A stretch of DNA of 23,090 nucleotides. It comes from Scatosoma sp045577595. GTDB taxonomy: Bacteria; Bacillota; Clostridia; Christensenellales; Borkfalkiaceae. Shown here one piece after another: positions 22,103 to 23,090 of this stretch; positions within the stretch are counted from its first letter, which is position 1, and the number at the start of each line of letters is the position of its first letter. The stretch is from assembly GCA_045577595.1 (NCBI GenBank), contig JAZNIR010000052.1, forward strand, positions 1 through 23,090. Direction: 5' to 3'. The position numbers and the translations under genes are program-made. The notes under the pieces are model-generated. The model was not told the DNA's origin. It was given only the letters and a program-made list of their open reading frames with translations, and did no database searches.

Positions 22103-22264
22103 ATGAAAGGCAATATCCTTAAAAACTTTTTAAAAATCCGCCGAATGGAAGAAGAAATCGCCTACGCCACGCCCCCGCGCGTGGCAAAGCTTACCAGTAA
22201 AATCGTGCGTATGAAAAACGCGTTGTTCGACGCCGAAGATGCGACGGATAAAACCGAGCGTTAA
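22103..22264 (+). CDS. Small hypothetical protein (53 aa)
   Basis: A 53-residue, basic, helical protein (MKGNILKNFLKIRRMEEEIAYATPPRVAKLTSKIVRMKNALFDAEDATDKTER). AAAGGGGGG lies upstream of the ATG at 22103, a strong ribosome site that favours it over the in-frame ATG at 22070. I do not recognise the family. It is divergent from the ABC-F gene and its stop overlaps by four bases the stop of the convergent radical SAM gene. No membrane segment, no cysteine. Confidence 0.6.
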   Translation: MKGNILKNFLKIRRMEEEIAYATPPRVAKLTSKIVRMKNALFDAEDATDKTER

Positions 22265-23090
22265 AAATCCCAACTGGGCACGTATTTTTCGTTTGCCGAC
22301 GTCCGTTCTTGCACGAATAATTTTTCGATGCCTAAATCGAGCGCCGTATTTACCACCGTTTGATATTCCCGCGCGGTGATTTGGCGGGAAAGTTCGGGGA
22401 AGTTTTCGATTTTTCCCAAAGGGGTGTATTGGCTCATAAGGCTTAAATACGCTTTGTCTTTTAACGTATCGGCAAACCATTTCACGATATTTTTCGAATC
22501 GCTTGCACAAAGTGGCATCACCAAATGACGGACGATAAGCCCCGACAGCATTTTTCCGTCGGCGGTTAATTGTAACGGTTTTCGCGCCATAAAATCAATC
22601 GCTTTTTCCGCTATTTCAAAGTAATCTTCCCTACCCAAATACCGTTTGGAAAGGGCGGGGGAATAAAATTTCATATCGGGCAAATACACGTCTACGTATT
22701 CGTCGATGCGCGCAAGCGTATCGACTTTTTCGTAAGCGCTCGTGTTGTAAACGACGGGAATTTTCGGCTTGTAAATCGAAAAGGTGGCAAGCAGGTACGG
22801 GACGAGATGCGAAGGCGTAACGAGCGAAATATTCTCCGCGCCCATATCTTCCAGCTCTTTGAATATATCCGCAAGCTCGCGCGGGGTTACGGCTTTGCCC
22901 CGTTCCGCCCGTGAAAGCTGGAAATTTTGGCAAAACGGACAACGCAAATTACAGCCCGTGAAAAAAACCGTACCGCTACCGTTTTTAAAAGAAATGCAAG
23001 GTTCTTCAAACGGGTGAAGATAGTATTTTGCGACGGTAAGCGACGAAACGCCACACGCGCCTTCCCCCGTCAGACGAAGTCGGGGGCCAA
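22261..23090 (-). CDS. Radical SAM protein, PflX-like (COG1313), 5' partial
   Basis: The visible 275 residues hold the radical SAM cluster motif C-NLR-C-PF-C (Cys-x3-Cys-x2-Cys) in FFTGCNLRCPFCQNFQLSR, preceded by EEPCISFKNGSGTVFF and a GACG segment, the usual lead-in of the PflX family, homologues of pyruvate-formate-lyase activating enzyme. Downstream, the GAENISLVTPSH, PVVYNTSAYE, VDVYLPDMKFYS and LIVRHLVMP segments continue the family barrel. The frame is open to the right edge; the TTG at 22947 is inside the cluster motif and cannot be the start. The substrate is unknown for this family. It ends convergent with, and overlapping by four bases, the small gene at 22103. Confidence 0.88.
   Translation of the reverse strand, partial: GPRLRLTGEGACGVSSLTVAKYYLHPFEEPCISFKNGSGTVFFTGCNLRCPFCQNFQLSRAERGKAVTPRELADIFKELEDMGAENISLVTPSHLVPYLLATFSIYKPKIPVVYNTSAYEKVDTLARIDEYVDVYLPDMKFYSPALSKRYLGREDYFEIAEKAIDFMARKPLQLTADGKMLSGLIVRHLVMPLCASDSKNIVKWFADTLKDKAYLSLMSQYTPLGKIENFPELSRQITAREYQTVVNTALDLGIEKLFVQERTSANEKYVPSWDF

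Noticed and set aside
22261..22947. Radical SAM protein starting at the TTG at 22947
   Set aside because: That codon is inside the conserved CNLRCPFC motif, and the frame is open and family-like up to the window edge.

Overview
The window reads as ordinary chromosome of a Gram-positive, Clostridia-like Firmicute, probably an uncultured gut-type lineage. The support is strong AGGAG-type ribosome binding sites, textbook sigma-A promoters (TTGACA/TATAAT), compact intrinsic terminators, an almost exclusive use of TAA stops, and the protein families present. I cannot place it more precisely. Both ends cut through genes.

Layout. (1) 1-3210: the end of metF and a complete metH of the short type (no AdoMet reactivation domain), together the methyl transfer from methylene-THF to homocysteine. 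(2) 3290-12695: one long plus-strand arginine cluster, argG-argH-argC-argJ-argB-argD-argF, followed by a galactose-mutarotase-like gene and a DUF1653 gene that are one base apart from each other and from argF. It starts at a consensus promoter with palindromes and ends at a perfect 12-bp terminator. The acetyl cycle is closed by a bifunctional-type ArgJ, so no argA is needed. The only break is a 342-bp argJ-argB gap filled by a 129-bp tandem repeat. (3) 12752-13782: a bPH2 membrane protein divergent from a tiny XRE repressor, with two matching 17-bp operators placed on the two promoters. (4) 13787-17118: an ArsB/NhaD/citrate-type permease plus a short QueG-like 8-Fe protein on the minus strand, divergent from a 425-aa protein rich in E-x-x-H motifs that looks like a di-metal ferritin-like protein. 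(5) 17132-18016: a second XRE gene divergent from a second small membrane protein, again with a pair of matching operators. (6) 18018-18338: tRNA-Ser(UGA) with promoter and terminator, plus an 18-nt direct repeat of its 3' end 173 bp away. (7) 18377-20093: inositol-monophosphatase-family gene followed by a two-TM protein of unknown function. (8) 20131-23090: an ABC-F ATPase, a 53-aa unknown gene and a radical SAM protein (PflX-like) that runs off the right end.

The most interesting material is regulatory: two independent XRE/membrane-protein divergons with the same design (operator inside the -35/-10 spacer of the membrane gene, second operator on the repressor's own extended -10), one of them with a predicted leaderless repressor mRNA; and the 129-bp tandem repeat inside the arginine cluster. 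I see no CRISPR array, no transposase, no phage genes and no proven new system. The ferritin-like protein and the two-TM protein are the genes whose function is least explained.
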